Below, one piece after another: positions 24,508-33,039 of a stretch of DNA of 64,000 bases. The DNA comes from Micromonospora sp. WMMD1155 (GTDB lineage Bacteria; Actinomycetota; Actinomycetes; Mycobacteriales; Micromonosporaceae). A model generated the notes under the pieces. It saw nothing but the letters and a program-made list of their open reading frames with translations. It made no database searches and was not told where the DNA came from. Numbering within the stretch: the first letter of the stretch is position 1; each line of letters begins with the position of its first letter. Location: NCBI RefSeq assembly GCF_029581275.1, contig NZ_CP120742.1:408501-472500 (forward strand), written 5' to 3'. The position numbers were made by a program, and so were the translations under genes.

Positions 24508-24526
24508 GCCGCCGTGGCGCGGGTAT
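24502..24526 (+). promoter_or_regulatory. Candidate stress-sigma promoter of the SRPBCC gene
   Basis: GTTA (24502–24505), 15-bp spacer, GGGTAT (24521–24526). The predicted transcript would begin about three bases before the GTG at 24536, i.e. nearly leaderless. Confidence 0.5.
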
Positions 24527-24535
24527 GGGAGTCCA

Positions 24536-24976
24536 GTGGCGATTGTGGAGAAAGTGATCCAAGCTCCCCCGCAGCAGGTGTTCGACGTGCTGGCCGACGG
24601 ATGGACGTACAGCGACTGGGTGGTCGGCACCGCACACATGCGCGACGTCGACGGCACCTGGCCCCGGGTGGGCAGCCGACTGCACCACCGGGCCGGGCCG
24701 TGGCCGTTCTCGCTGCAGGACGCCTCGACGGTGCTGGTCTGCGAACCGCCGCACCGGCTCGTCCTCAAGGCCGGCCTCTGGCCCGCGGGTGAGGCGATAG
24801 TGGCCTTCACGCTGGAACCGGTCGGCGAGGACGCCACCCGGGTGCGCATCGGGGAGGACTTCGCCGCCGGCCCGCTGCGCTGGCTCCACACCAAGCTCAA
24901 CGACCTGGTGCTGCACCTGCGCAACCGGGAGACGCTGGACCGGCTCGCCGACATCGCCACCCGACAGAAGGGGTGA
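24536..24976 (+). CDS. SRPBCC-fold protein (polyketide cyclase/dehydrase-like)
   Basis: A 146-residue START-like protein: IVEKVIQAPPQQVFDVLADGWTYSDWVVGT is the first strand-helix unit and the C-terminal long helix is LRWLHTKLNDLVLHLRNRETLDRLADIA. These proteins bind hydrophobic ligands in a deep cavity; ligand unknown. GTG start; the last four bases overlap the downstream SDR, so the two are probably one unit, divergent from the heptose operon. Confidence 0.85.
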   Translation: MAIVEKVIQAPPQQVFDVLADGWTYSDWVVGTAHMRDVDGTWPRVGSRLHHRAGPWPFSLQDASTVLVCEPPHRLVLKAGLWPAGEAIVAFTLEPVGEDATRVRIGEDFAAGPLRWLHTKLNDLVLHLRNRETLDRLADIATRQKG

Positions 24977-25980
24977 CCGTGACGCAGACCGTGGTGGTGA
25001 CCGGAGCGAGCGCCGGTGTCGGTCGGGCCGTCGCCCACGCGTACGCGGCCCGGGGCGCCCGGCTCGCGCTGCTGGCCCGGGGCGACGCGGGCCTCGCCGC
25101 CGCCGAGCGGGAGTGCCGGCTGCGCGGCGCGACCGACGTACGCGCCTACCGGGTCGACGTGGCTGACGCGGGAGCGGTGCAGCAGGCCGCCGACGACGTG
25201 GTGCACCGGTGGGGCGGCATCGACCTGTGGATCAACAACGCCATGGTGTCGGTGTTCGCGCCCGCCTGGGAGATCCCGGCGCGCGAGTTCCGCCGGGTCA
25301 CCGAGGTCACCTACCTGGGCACGGTGCACGGCACCCTGGCGGCGCTGCGCCACATGCGGGCGCACGGGCGGGGCACGATCGTGCAGGTGGGCTCCGCGTT
25401 GGCCTACCGGGGGATCCCGCTGCAGTCGGCGTACTGCGCGAGCAAGCACGCGGTGCAGGGTTTCAACGACTCGCTGCGCGCCGAACTGCTGCACGACAGC
25501 CCGGGGGTGAAGCTGTCGATGGTGCAGTTGCCCGCTGTCAACACCCCGCAGTTCTCCTGGGTCCGCACCCGGCTGCCCCGGCATCCACAGCCGGTGCCGC
25601 CGATCTTCACCCCGGAGTTGGCCGCCCGAGCCATCGTCTGGGCCGCCGAGCGCGGCACCCGCGAGCTGAACGTGGGCGGCCCGACGTGGCAGGCACGGCT
25701 CGCCGACATCCTGTTCCCCGGGCTGCTCGACCGGAAGCTGGCCCGCGACGGCTACGACAGCCAGCAGACCGACGGGGAGATCGATCCGGCCGCCTGGCGG
25801 GACAATCTCGACCATCCCGGTGACGAGGACACCGACCGGGGCGCGGCGGGCATCTTCTCCGACCGGGCCCGCGACCGTTCGGCGGCGCTCTGGGTCGGCA
25901 CCCACAAGCCGGCGCTGACCGGTGCCGTACTCACGGTCGCGGCACTGACCCTCGCCGCCGCGGCACGACTGCGGCGCTGA
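24973..25980 (+). CDS. Short-chain dehydrogenase/reductase with C-terminal extension
   Basis: A 335-residue SDR. TVVVTGASAGVGRAVAHAYA is the NADP site, INNAM the structural motif, and VGSALAYRGIPLQSAYCASKHAVQGF holds the Ser-Tyr-Lys triad. Beyond the usual ~250 residues it carries an 80-residue tail with a hydrophobic C-terminal segment (ALTGAVLTVAALTLAAAARLRR), suggesting a tail anchor in the membrane. The GTG start overlaps the SRPBCC stop (GTGA). Substrate unknown. Confidence 0.9.
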   Translation: MTVTQTVVVTGASAGVGRAVAHAYAARGARLALLARGDAGLAAAERECRLRGATDVRAYRVDVADAGAVQQAADDVVHRWGGIDLWINNAMVSVFAPAWEIPAREFRRVTEVTYLGTVHGTLAALRHMRAHGRGTIVQVGSALAYRGIPLQSAYCASKHAVQGFNDSLRAELLHDSPGVKLSMVQLPAVNTPQFSWVRTRLPRHPQPVPPIFTPELAARAIVWAAERGTRELNVGGPTWQARLADILFPGLLDRKLARDGYDSQQTDGEIDPAAWRDNLDHPGDEDTDRGAAGIFSDRARDRSAALWVGTHKPALTGAVLTVAALTLAAAARLRR

Positions 25981-26168
25981 CCGACCGTGACCGGCGCGGC
26001 CCGGCCCTCACGGCCGCTGGCCTGGCAACCCCACCACCAGCGGATCGATGATCGGACACGGCTGTCCATCGGGTCCCGCAACACCCGGAAGGGGTGCCTC
26101 TTCAACCCGAATGTGACAACTGGATACCCTTTCCAGGAGCCCCCTGTCCGCAAACCGAGGATGTCCGC

Positions 26169-26936
26169 ATGATCGAGCCTGTGCAGCTGCCGTCGCCGTG
26201 GCGGGACGTACGCCTGACCGTCGTCGTGCCCACCTACAACGAAGCGGGCAACCTGCCCACACTTGTGGAGCGGCTACTCGCACTGCCGCTGCCCGGCCTG
26301 CGCATCCTCGTCGCCGACGACAACTCCCCGGACGGCACCGGTGACGTGGCCGACAAGCTGGCCATCGAGCACCCGGAGCGGATCGAGGTCGTGCACCGTG
26401 CCGGCAAGGAGGGCCTCGGCCGGGCGTACGTCGACGGGATGGGGCGGGCGCTCGAGGGCGGCGCCGAGTACGTGGCGCAGATGGACGCCGACCTGTCGCA
26501 CCCGCCGGAGGCACTGCCGGGCATGCTGGGCGCGCTGCTCTCCACCCAGGCCAGCGTGGTGATCGGTTCCCGTTACGTGCCGGGTGGCGAGCTGGACGAG
26601 AACTGGCCGCTGTACCGCCGGGCGCTCAGCGGCTGGGCGAACCTCTACGTGCACACCCTGCTGCGGGTGCGCATCCGCGACCTGACCGCCGGCTTCAAGA
26701 TCTGGCGAGCCGACGCGCTGCGGGACATCGACCTGAAGCGGGTGCAGTCCAACGGCTACAGCTTCCAGGTGGAGATGCACTACCTCGCCACCAAGCTGGG
26801 GCACACCATCCTGGAGGTGCCGATCCGCTTCGAGGAGCGCCAGGAGGGCGCGTCCAAGATGACGACCGCGACCAAGGTGGAGAGCGCCCTGATGCCCTTC
26901 CGCCTGCGCAGCAAGCACCGCAACATCACCAACTGA
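26169..26936 (+). CDS. ppm1: Polyprenol monophosphomannose synthase (GT2)
   Basis: A 255-residue GT-A family 2 enzyme: LTVVVPTYNEAGNLP, VADDNSPDGTGDVAD, the metal-binding MDADLSHPPEALPG and FKIWRADALRDIDL match dolichol-phosphate-mannose synthase and the catalytic part of mycobacterial Ppm1. It makes polyprenyl-phosphate mannose, the donor for extracytoplasmic mannosylation. No membrane segments and no fused acyltransferase domain. ATG 26169. The symbol is used by analogy with the catalytic domain. Confidence 0.88.
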   Translation: MIEPVQLPSPWRDVRLTVVVPTYNEAGNLPTLVERLLALPLPGLRILVADDNSPDGTGDVADKLAIEHPERIEVVHRAGKEGLGRAYVDGMGRALEGGAEYVAQMDADLSHPPEALPGMLGALLSTQASVVIGSRYVPGGELDENWPLYRRALSGWANLYVHTLLRVRIRDLTAGFKIWRADALRDIDLKRVQSNGYSFQVEMHYLATKLGHTILEVPIRFEERQEGASKMTTATKVESALMPFRLRSKHRNITN

Positions 26937-26954
26937 ACCCCACCCGCGCGCCCG

Positions 26955-27010
26955 GCCACGCCGCCACCCCGCCACGCCGCCACGCCGCCACGCCGCCACG
27001 CCGCCACGCC
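26955..27010. repeat. 8-bp tandem repeat CCGCCACG
   Basis: Six or seven units of CCGCCACG between the mannosyltransferase stop and palindromic element copy 2, which begins at 27011 without a gap. Confidence 0.85.
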
Positions 27011-27090
27011 CAAGATCCGCGCAACATCAGCGATGTTGCTGCTTCCCGCGTCTCGGAGGCAGCAACATCGGGGAAGTTGCGCGGATCTTG
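27011..27090. repeat. Nested palindromic element, copy 2 (most complete)
   Basis: Exactly 80 bp laid out 18-3-14-10-14-3-18: outer arms 27011–27028 and 27073–27090 (CAAGATCCGCGCAACATC against its complement, one mismatch), inner arms 27032–27045 and 27056–27069, loop 27046–27055. The eight-mer GCAACATC or its complement ends each of the four arms. It lies between convergent genes and could act as a terminator. Confidence 0.9.
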
Positions 27091-27094
27091 CGGG

Positions 27095-27214
27095 CGGGAC
27101 GCGGCGGGCGCGGAAGCGGCGGGCGGCACGCGGCGCGCGGAAGCGGCACGCGGCGCGCGGCGCGCGGAAGCGGCACGCGGCGCGCGGCGCGCGGCGCGCG
27201 GAAGCGGGGCGCGG
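27095..27214. repeat. GCGCGCGGAAGCGGCAC low-complexity array
   Basis: Irregular tandem array of CGCGGAAGCGGCACGCGGCG units with expanding CGCGCGG runs, filling the space between palindrome copy 2 and the desaturase-like gene stop at 27216. Confidence 0.75.
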
Positions 27215-27215
27215 G

Positions 27216-28823
27216 TCAGTCGGGGTAGACCGCTCGGTGGGCCGTCGCGATGGCTGCGGCGTAGGCCCGGCCGGTCAGGGCACGGTCGCGGGCCAGCGCC
27301 GCGCGGGCCGCGTTCGCGCCGGGCGCGCCGTGCACCCCACCGCCGGGATGCGCCGACGCACTGGCCAGGAAGAGCCGGTCCACCGGGGTGTCCGCCCGGC
27401 CCAGGCCCGGGATCGGGCGCAGGAACAACTGTTGGTACGCGGCGGCGGTGCCACCGCCGAGCGCGCCGCCGACCAGGCTCGGGTTGTCCTTCTCCAGGTC
27501 GGCCGGCCCCGCCACGTGCCGTCCGACGATGAGCTGCCGGAAACCCGGGGCCGCCGCCTCCAACACGTCCTCCATGCGCTGCACGTGGCCGGCGACGTCC
27601 TCGGCCCGCCAGCCCCGACGGAACGGCAGATGGGTGTACGACCAGAGCGACTCGGTGCCCGGCGGGGAGTGCCTCGGCTCGGCCACGGACATCTGCCCGA
27701 CCAGCAGGAACGGGTCCCGGGGCAGTTCGCCGCGGGCCAGCTCGCCCGCGTACCGGGTCAACCCGTTCAGGTCCGCGCCCAGATGCACGGTGCCGGCGCC
27801 GACCAACTCCCGGTTGGTCCACGGCACCGGCGCGGACAGCGCCCAGTCCACCTTCAGCGTCGAACCGTCCCAGCGGAAGTGCGCCAGATCCTCCACCAGC
27901 CGGGACGGCAGGGCCGCCGCGCCGACCAGGTCGAGGTAGAGCGCCGGCGCCGGCACGTCGGCGAGGACGGCCCGGCGGGCCCGCCACAGCGCGCCGCCGA
28001 CGGTGCGGACCCCCATCGCCCGGCCCCGTGCGGTGAGCACCCGGTCGACGTGAGCGCCGTAGAGGACCACCCCACCGCGCTCCTGCAACCGATCCACCAG
28101 CGCGTTGGTGATCTGCTGTGCGCCGCCCTCGGGCACCGGCCAACCGATCTGCTGACCGAGCATGGCCAGCAACCAGCCGTACACCCCGGAGCCGGCGTCC
28201 TCCGGGGACAGGTCGGTGTGCAGGGCGCAGCCGGCCAGCAGGGCCGGCCCGCCGGGGCCGTCGAAGAGTTCGTCGCCGAGCTTGCGCACCGGCACCACCA
28301 GCCGTCGGGCCAGTCGCAGCGCACCGGCGACCCGCAGCCGACGCAGCAGACGCAACCCGCCCCGCACCGGCGGGAAGGGCGAGGTGATCGCGTCCAGCAT
28401 CGGCTCGGCGACCTCGACCCAGTCGGTGTACGCGTTGAGCCAGCGCTTGCCGTCACCGGGGGCGAACTGCTCCAGCGAGGCCGCGGTGACGTCCGGGTCC
28501 CGGTTGATCACCGCGGCTCGGCCGTCCGGCAGCAGGTGCGCCAGGACGTCCGGCGCGTGTCGCCAGGACAGCCCGTGCCGACCCAGGTCGAGACCGGTCA
28601 GCACCGGTGACGCGTACCCCAGGGGGTAGAACGAGCTGTAGAGGTCGCTCAGGTAGCCGGGCGCGGTGACCTCGGCGGAGCGGACCGCGCCGCCGGGCGC
28701 GGCGGTGGCCTCCAGCACGACCACCTCCCAGCCGGCGTCGGCCAGCAGGTTGGCCGCCACCAGACCGTTGTGGCCGGCCCCGACGATGACGGCGTCCGCG
28801 CTCTGCGCGGCGGTGGTGGTCAT
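27216..28823 (-). CDS. FAD-dependent phytoene-desaturase-like oxidoreductase
   Basis: A 535-residue flavoprotein. The N-terminal Rossmann motif is AVIVGAGHNGLVAANLLADAGWEVVVLEA, followed by PGGAVRS, and the C-terminal FAD site is LFLASASAHPGGGVHGAPGANAA. The overall length and sequence fit the CrtI/PYROXD2-like group (carotenoid desaturase relatives) rather than a true carotenoid enzyme; no other carotenoid gene is present. Divergent from an aldehyde dehydrogenase gene 72 bases away. Confidence 0.87.
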   Translation of the reverse strand: MTTTAAQSADAVIVGAGHNGLVAANLLADAGWEVVVLEATAAPGGAVRSAEVTAPGYLSDLYSSFYPLGYASPVLTGLDLGRHGLSWRHAPDVLAHLLPDGRAAVINRDPDVTAASLEQFAPGDGKRWLNAYTDWVEVAEPMLDAITSPFPPVRGGLRLLRRLRVAGALRLARRLVVPVRKLGDELFDGPGGPALLAGCALHTDLSPEDAGSGVYGWLLAMLGQQIGWPVPEGGAQQITNALVDRLQERGGVVLYGAHVDRVLTARGRAMGVRTVGGALWRARRAVLADVPAPALYLDLVGAAALPSRLVEDLAHFRWDGSTLKVDWALSAPVPWTNRELVGAGTVHLGADLNGLTRYAGELARGELPRDPFLLVGQMSVAEPRHSPPGTESLWSYTHLPFRRGWRAEDVAGHVQRMEDVLEAAAPGFRQLIVGRHVAGPADLEKDNPSLVGGALGGGTAAAYQQLFLRPIPGLGRADTPVDRLFLASASAHPGGGVHGAPGANAARAALARDRALTGRAYAAAIATAHRAVYPD

Positions 28824-28860
28824 CCGATCCGCCTACCCGGCGTACAACCGGGCGAAACGC

Positions 28861-28885
28861 GTTTGTCCCGCGCGGACCCGGGCAT
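28861..28885 (+). promoter_or_regulatory. Candidate stress-sigma promoter of the aldehyde dehydrogenase gene
   Basis: GTTT (28861–28864), 15-bp spacer, GGGCAT (28880–28885); one change from GGGTAT in the -10. The start codon follows ten bases later, giving a very short leader. Confidence 0.45.
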
Positions 28886-28895
28886 CCAGCGCCGC

Positions 28896-30329
28896 ATGTA
28901 CACGGTTGCGCAGCTGGTGGGCGGGGTGTGGGGCGCGGGCGGCGACGGCGGTGAACTCGTGGTGTGTGACCCGGCGGACGGAGCGCCGGTCAGCACGGTG
29001 CCGGTGGCCACCGCCGACGAGGTCGGCAAGGCGGCCCAGGCGGCACGGAACGCGGCGGCGGCGTGGGCGGCGACCGCGCCGGCCGAACGGGCGGCGGCGC
29101 TGCACCGGGCCGCGGACGCGGTGGCGGCGGCCACCGAGGAACTGGCGGAGGCGGTCACGGCGGAGATGGGCAAGCCGTCGGCGGACGCCCGCGGTGGCGT
29201 CGAGGCGGGCATCGGCACCCTGCGACAGTACGCGGAGCTGGCCCCGCTGCGGGGAGGGCGGACCCTCAACGGCGGAGTCGACGCGCTGGACTTCCTGACC
29301 CCGCAGCCGCGTGGTGTGGTCGCCGCGATCACCCCGTGGAACGACCCGGTGGCGGTCTCCTGCGGGCTGCTCGGCGCCGCCCTGGTGACCGGCAACGTGG
29401 TGCTCTACAAACCGAGCGAACGGGCACCGGCGACGGGTTGGCTGCTGGCCCGGGCGCTGGACGAGGCGCTGCCGCCGGGCGTGCTGTCCCTGCTCACCGG
29501 GGGTCCGGAGGTCGGTGCGGCGCTGGCCGCGCAGGAGGTCGACGTGGTGGCGCACGTGGGTTCGACGGCGACCGGGCGGGCGATCGCCGCCGCCGCGGCC
29601 CGCACCGGTGCGAAGGTGCTCCTGGAGAACGGGGGCAGCGATCCGTTGGTCGTCGACGCGGGCGTCGACCCGGAGTGGGCGGCGGGGCAGGCCGCGCTCG
29701 GCGCGTTCGCCAACGCCGGGCAGATCTGCGTGGCGGTGGAGCGGATCTACGTGCATCGGGAGGTGGCCGGGGACTTCGTGGCCGCCCTGACGCGGCACGC
29801 CGAGGCGCTACGGGTCGGACCGGGCCGGGACCCCGGCACCGAGCTGGGCCCGTTGGTCGACCGGCGGCACCGCGACCACGTGCACGGGCAGGTGGCGGCG
29901 GCGGTGGCGGCCGGCGCGCGGGTGCGGGTCGGCGGCGAGGTGCCGGACGGGCCGGGGGCGTTCTACCCGGCCACGGTGGTCACCGACTGCCGGCACGACA
30001 TGCCGCTGGTCCGCGAGGAGACGTTCGGACCGGTGGCGCCGGTGGTGGTCGTCGACTCGTTCGACGAGGCCCTGCGCTGCGCCGCGGACTCCCCGTTCGG
30101 GCTGGCCGCCACCGTGTTGACCCCGTCGATGAGTCACGCGCAGCAGGCCTGGCGGGAGTTGCCGGTCGGCACCGTCAAGGTCAACGCGGTGTTCGGCGGC
30201 GCGCCGGGTGGCGCCGCGCATCCGCGCCGCGCCAGCGGACAGGGCTTCGGGTACGGCCCGGAACTGCTGGACGAGTTCACCGCCACCAAGGCGGTGCACA
30301 TCGAAGCGCCCGGAGGCGGCCGGTGGTGA
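28896..30329 (+). CDS. NAD(P)-dependent aldehyde dehydrogenase
   Basis: A 477-residue ALDH. ITPWNDPVAVSCGLLGAALVTGNVVLYKPSE is the cofactor region, VLLENGGSDPL carries the general-base Glu, and FANAGQICVAVERIYVHREV the catalytic Cys. ETFGPVAPVVVVDSFDEAL is the usual C-terminal motif. It oxidises an aldehyde to the acid; the substrate is not evident. ATG 28896. Divergent from the CrtI-like flavoprotein, suggesting a shared pathway, which is an inference. Confidence 0.92.
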   Translation: MYTVAQLVGGVWGAGGDGGELVVCDPADGAPVSTVPVATADEVGKAAQAARNAAAAWAATAPAERAAALHRAADAVAAATEELAEAVTAEMGKPSADARGGVEAGIGTLRQYAELAPLRGGRTLNGGVDALDFLTPQPRGVVAAITPWNDPVAVSCGLLGAALVTGNVVLYKPSERAPATGWLLARALDEALPPGVLSLLTGGPEVGAALAAQEVDVVAHVGSTATGRAIAAAAARTGAKVLLENGGSDPLVVDAGVDPEWAAGQAALGAFANAGQICVAVERIYVHREVAGDFVAALTRHAEALRVGPGRDPGTELGPLVDRRHRDHVHGQVAAAVAAGARVRVGGEVPDGPGAFYPATVVTDCRHDMPLVREETFGPVAPVVVVDSFDEALRCAADSPFGLAATVLTPSMSHAQQAWRELPVGTVKVNAVFGGAPGGAAHPRRASGQGFGYGPELLDEFTATKAVHIEAPGGGRW

Positions 30330-30383
30330 ACGGAACGGGCGGACGCAGGGGTGGTGCGCCCGCCCGTACCGTCGTCTGTCGGG

Positions 30384-30785
30384 TCAGTCCCCGCGAGCCT
30401 TGCGGGTGGCCCGGTCGTTGGCCTTCTGGATCGCCTTGACCAGGTCCGGCTTGTTCATGCTGGAGCGGCCGGGGACGTCCAGTTCGCGGGCCACCGACAT
30501 CAGGTGGTCCTTGCTGGCGTTGGCGTCCACCCCACCGGCGGTGGGTGCGCGCCGCTCCGGTCCGCCGCCGGCGGCCTGCTGGTCGCTCGGCCCCTTGCGG
30601 CCCTTCGGCTCCCAGTGGTCGCCCACCTTCTCGAACTGGTGCTTCACCGCGGCGAAGGCGGTCCGGTGCGACCGCTCCCCCTCGCCGTAGGTCTCGACCG
30701 CCGAGTCGTGCGTCTTCTCCCAGGTGCGCTGCGCCTTCTCCGGGGAGCGTCGCAGCGTGCTGGGCAGGTCTTCGCGCCCGGGCAT
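30384..30785 (-). CDS. ChaB-domain protein fused to Rho N-terminal (SAP-like) domain
   Basis: A 133-residue protein. Residues about 5–62 form a ChaB domain (LPSTLRRSPEKAQRTWEKTHDSAVETYG, HRTAFAAVKHQFEKVGDHWEPKG), named for an E. coli cation-transport regulator. After a Gly/Pro linker, residues about 95–130 resemble the Rho_N fold (KDHLMSVARELDVPGRSSMNKPDLVKAIQKAN), which binds nucleic acid. ATG 30785 has a strong GGAGGAGG site. A perfect stress-type promoter lies upstream. Probably a general stress protein. Confidence 0.88.
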   Translation of the reverse strand: MPGREDLPSTLRRSPEKAQRTWEKTHDSAVETYGEGERSHRTAFAAVKHQFEKVGDHWEPKGRKGPSDQQAAGGGPERRAPTAGGVDANASKDHLMSVARELDVPGRSSMNKPDLVKAIQKANDRATRKARGD

Positions 30786-30821
30786 CTCGTCCTCCTCCGT
30801 GTCGACAGGGTGACTGTGTGA

Positions 30822-30846
30822 GTTCCCCCGAGACGCGACGGCAAAC
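30822..30846 (-). promoter_or_regulatory. Stress-sigma promoter of the ChaB gene
   Basis: Minus strand GTTT (30846–30843), 15-bp spacer, GGGAAC (30827–30822). Its -35 lies in one arm (GGCAAACCCC, 30840–30849) of an inverted repeat whose other arm (GGGGTTTGCC, 30869–30878) holds the -35 of the divergent YihY promoter. Confidence 0.7.
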
Positions 30847-30871
30847 CCCGGCGGCACCGAGCGGCGGTGGG

Positions 30872-30897
30872 GTTTGCCGATTTCGCCGTCGGGGTAC
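30872..30897 (+). promoter_or_regulatory. Stress-sigma promoter of the YihY gene
   Basis: GTTT (30872–30875), 16-bp spacer, GGGTAC (30892–30897). Mirror partner of the ChaB promoter; predicted start about 30904. Confidence 0.7.
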
Positions 30898-30958
30898 CGC
30901 CGCGTCCAGGCCAGACCGGACGACCGGTCATCCGGCGGCCGGGGCGCAGGGAGCGGGC

Positions 30959-31945
30959 ATGACTACCACGGACCCCGGTACGACAGTCGACGGCACCCCG
31001 GGCACTCCGGTGCCCCGGCGGATGCGGCAGCTGAGCTGGCGGACCTGGCGAGGCGTGCTGGTCCGCAGCGTGCAGAACTTCGTCACCGACAACTGCTCCG
31101 ACTGGGCCGCCGCGCTCACCTACTACGGCGTCCTGGCGCTCTTTCCGTCCGCCATCGTGGTGGTGGCGCTCGTCGGTCTGGTCTCCGACGGGGAGCGGAC
31201 CCTGGACACGGTGGTCGACCTGGCCAACCAGGTGGGCGCCGGGTCGGTGCTGACGACGGAGAACGGCGGCGTGGTCGGGGTGATCAAGACCGTGGTGCTC
31301 GACCAGAGCAATCCCGAGCTGCTGCTGAGCTTCGGCCTGCTCGGCGCGCTCTGGTCCGCGTCGGGCTTCATCGGCGCGTTCACCCGGGCCTCCAACGCCG
31401 TCTACGGGGTGACCGAGGGCCGCCCGGTGTGGAAGCTCCGACCGCTCCAGATCGGCCTGGCGGCGATCACGTTGGTGCTGCTCGCGGTGGTCGCCCTCGG
31501 CCTGATCGTCAGCGGTCCGGTCACCGACGCGGTCGGGGATCTGATCAACGCCGGTGGTCTGGCCCGCACGGTGTGGAGCGTGGCGAAGTGGCCAGTACTC
31601 GCCCTGATCATGATGGTGTTGCTGTCCCTGCTGTTCTGGATCGCGCCGAACGTGCGGCAGCCCCGGTTCCGCTGGCTCACCCCGGGCGGCGCGGTGGCCC
31701 TGGTCTCCTGGGCCGCGGTCTCCTTCGGCTTCGGCCTCTACGTGGCGAACTTCGGCTCGTACAACACCACCTACGGCAGCCTGGGCGCGGCCATCGCCTT
31801 CCTGGTGTGGCTCTACCTCAGCAACTCCGCGCTCATGCTCGGGGTGCAGATCAACGCCGAAGTGCAGCGCGGACGGCAGTTGCAGGCCGGCGACCCGGAC
31901 CCGGACGACCCGGTGCTGCCGCCCCGCGAGCCCGCCGACGACTGA
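30959..31945 (+). CDS. YihY/virulence factor BrkB family membrane protein
   Basis: A 328-residue integral membrane protein with about six helices. It carries the family signatures DNCSDWAAALTYYGVLALFPSAIVVVALVGL, LLGALWSASGFIGAFTRASNAVYGVTEGRPVWKLR and SLGAAIAFLVWLYLSNSALMLGVQINAEVQRGR. The family was once called ribonuclease BN by error; its function is still unknown, perhaps transport. ATG 30959 with GGGAGC upstream; driven by a stress-type promoter. Confidence 0.92.
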   Translation: MTTTDPGTTVDGTPGTPVPRRMRQLSWRTWRGVLVRSVQNFVTDNCSDWAAALTYYGVLALFPSAIVVVALVGLVSDGERTLDTVVDLANQVGAGSVLTTENGGVVGVIKTVVLDQSNPELLLSFGLLGALWSASGFIGAFTRASNAVYGVTEGRPVWKLRPLQIGLAAITLVLLAVVALGLIVSGPVTDAVGDLINAGGLARTVWSVAKWPVLALIMMVLLSLLFWIAPNVRQPRFRWLTPGGAVALVSWAAVSFGFGLYVANFGSYNTTYGSLGAAIAFLVWLYLSNSALMLGVQINAEVQRGRQLQAGDPDPDDPVLPPREPADD

Positions 31946-32000
31946 GCCTCCGTTTCCGGCCCGGATGTCCGGCCCCCGACCGGACCGAGGGCCGGTGCCG

Positions 32001-32025
32001 GTTTATCGGCCCGGGTGCCGGGTAG
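32001..32025 (+). promoter_or_regulatory. Stress-sigma promoter of the DUF2795 gene
   Basis: GTTT (32001–32004), 15-bp spacer, GGGTAG (32020–32025). The start codon at 32036 follows ten bases later. Confidence 0.65.
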
Positions 32026-32035
32026 CGCAGAAGGC

Positions 32036-32452
32036 ATGGAGCGTGGCAACAGCAAGCACGGACCGAGGATCGACGAACAGATGAGCCAGGAGGTCAGCGG
32101 CCTCGTGCAGGGGCCGGGGACCGGCGGCTCACGGGTCGACGAGTCGCGGGTGCCGGAACCGGCCGGCGAGGACCAGCCGGAGACGACCACCGCCCCGGCC
32201 GGCGACCTGCGCACCGGCACCCCACAGGGGATGAGTTCGACGGACGTCGAGCAGCGCAGCCGGCTCGGCCGGTTCATCTCGATGAGCGCGCTGCCGGGTG
32301 ACCGCCTGGTGCTCGTCGCCAGCGCCCGCGAGAACGAGGCGCCCGACGACATCGTGGCGGCACTGGAACGGCTACCCGAGGGCACCGTCTACCAGACCGT
32401 CTCCGAGGTGTGGGCCGCGCTCGGCAACAAGAACGAGACGACTCGCTGGTGA
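32036..32452 (+). CDS. DUF2795 domain protein
   Basis: A 138-residue hydrophilic protein. The first ~85 residues are a Pro/Gly/Glu-rich disordered region; the C-terminus (LPGDRLVLVASARENEAPDDIVAALERLPEGTVYQTVSEVWAALG) is a DUF2795 domain, a small helical domain common in actinobacterial and cyanobacterial stress proteins. I chose ATG 32036, which fits the promoter at 32001–32025; ATG-like codons upstream would lie inside it. Followed by the SRPBCC gene in the same direction. Confidence 0.82.
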   Translation: MERGNSKHGPRIDEQMSQEVSGLVQGPGTGGSRVDESRVPEPAGEDQPETTTAPAGDLRTGTPQGMSSTDVEQRSRLGRFISMSALPGDRLVLVASARENEAPDDIVAALERLPEGTVYQTVSEVWAALGNKNETTRW

Positions 32453-32503
32453 CCGGGTCGCCCCCCGACCCGACGACCATTAGCGACTGAGGGAGGTTCT
32501 CTG

Positions 32504-32965
32504 ATGAGTGGCGTTACCGAACATGTCGACGTGTCCGTGCCCGTACGCACCGCGTACGACCAGTGGACGCAGTTCGAGGAGTTCCCCGAGTTCATGGAGG
32601 GTGTGCAGGAGGTCCGGCAGCTCTCCGACACGATGACCCACTGGAAGGTGGACATCGCCGGGGTGAAGCGCGAGTTCGACGCCGAGATCACCGAACAGCT
32701 TCCGGACGAGCGGGTCGCGTGGCGCTCGACCGACGGCACGCAGCAGGCCGGCGTGGTGACCTTCCACCGGCTCGACGCGGACAAGACCCGGGTGACCCTG
32801 CAGCTCGAGTTCGAGCCGCACGGCGTGGTCGAGCAGGCCGGCGACAAGCTCGGCATCGTCGACCGGCGCGCCAAGGGCGACCTGGAGCGCTTCAAGACGT
32901 ACATCGAGCGGCGCGGTCAGGAGACCGGTGCCTGGCGGGGGTCGGTGGACCGCCCGCAGCCGTGA
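32504..32965 (+). CDS. SRPBCC-fold protein (cyclase/dehydrase family)
   Basis: A 153-residue START-like protein: TEHVDVSVPVRTAYDQWTQFEEFPEFMEGVQEVRQL is the standard entry motif and GDKLGIVDRRAKGDLERFKTYIERRG the closing long helix. The family is abundant in stress operons of actinobacteria; ligand unknown. Strong GGGAGG site before ATG 32504. It lies 51 bases after the DUF2795 gene without its own clear promoter, so it is probably co-transcribed. Confidence 0.88.
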   Translation: MSGVTEHVDVSVPVRTAYDQWTQFEEFPEFMEGVQEVRQLSDTMTHWKVDIAGVKREFDAEITEQLPDERVAWRSTDGTQQAGVVTFHRLDADKTRVTLQLEFEPHGVVEQAGDKLGIVDRRAKGDLERFKTYIERRGQETGAWRGSVDRPQP

Positions 32966-33039
32966 CCGCGCACAGCGTCACCGATGGCCGCCGGATCCCC
33001 GGCGGCCATCGCCGTCTCCGAGCCCGCCCACGGGACACA

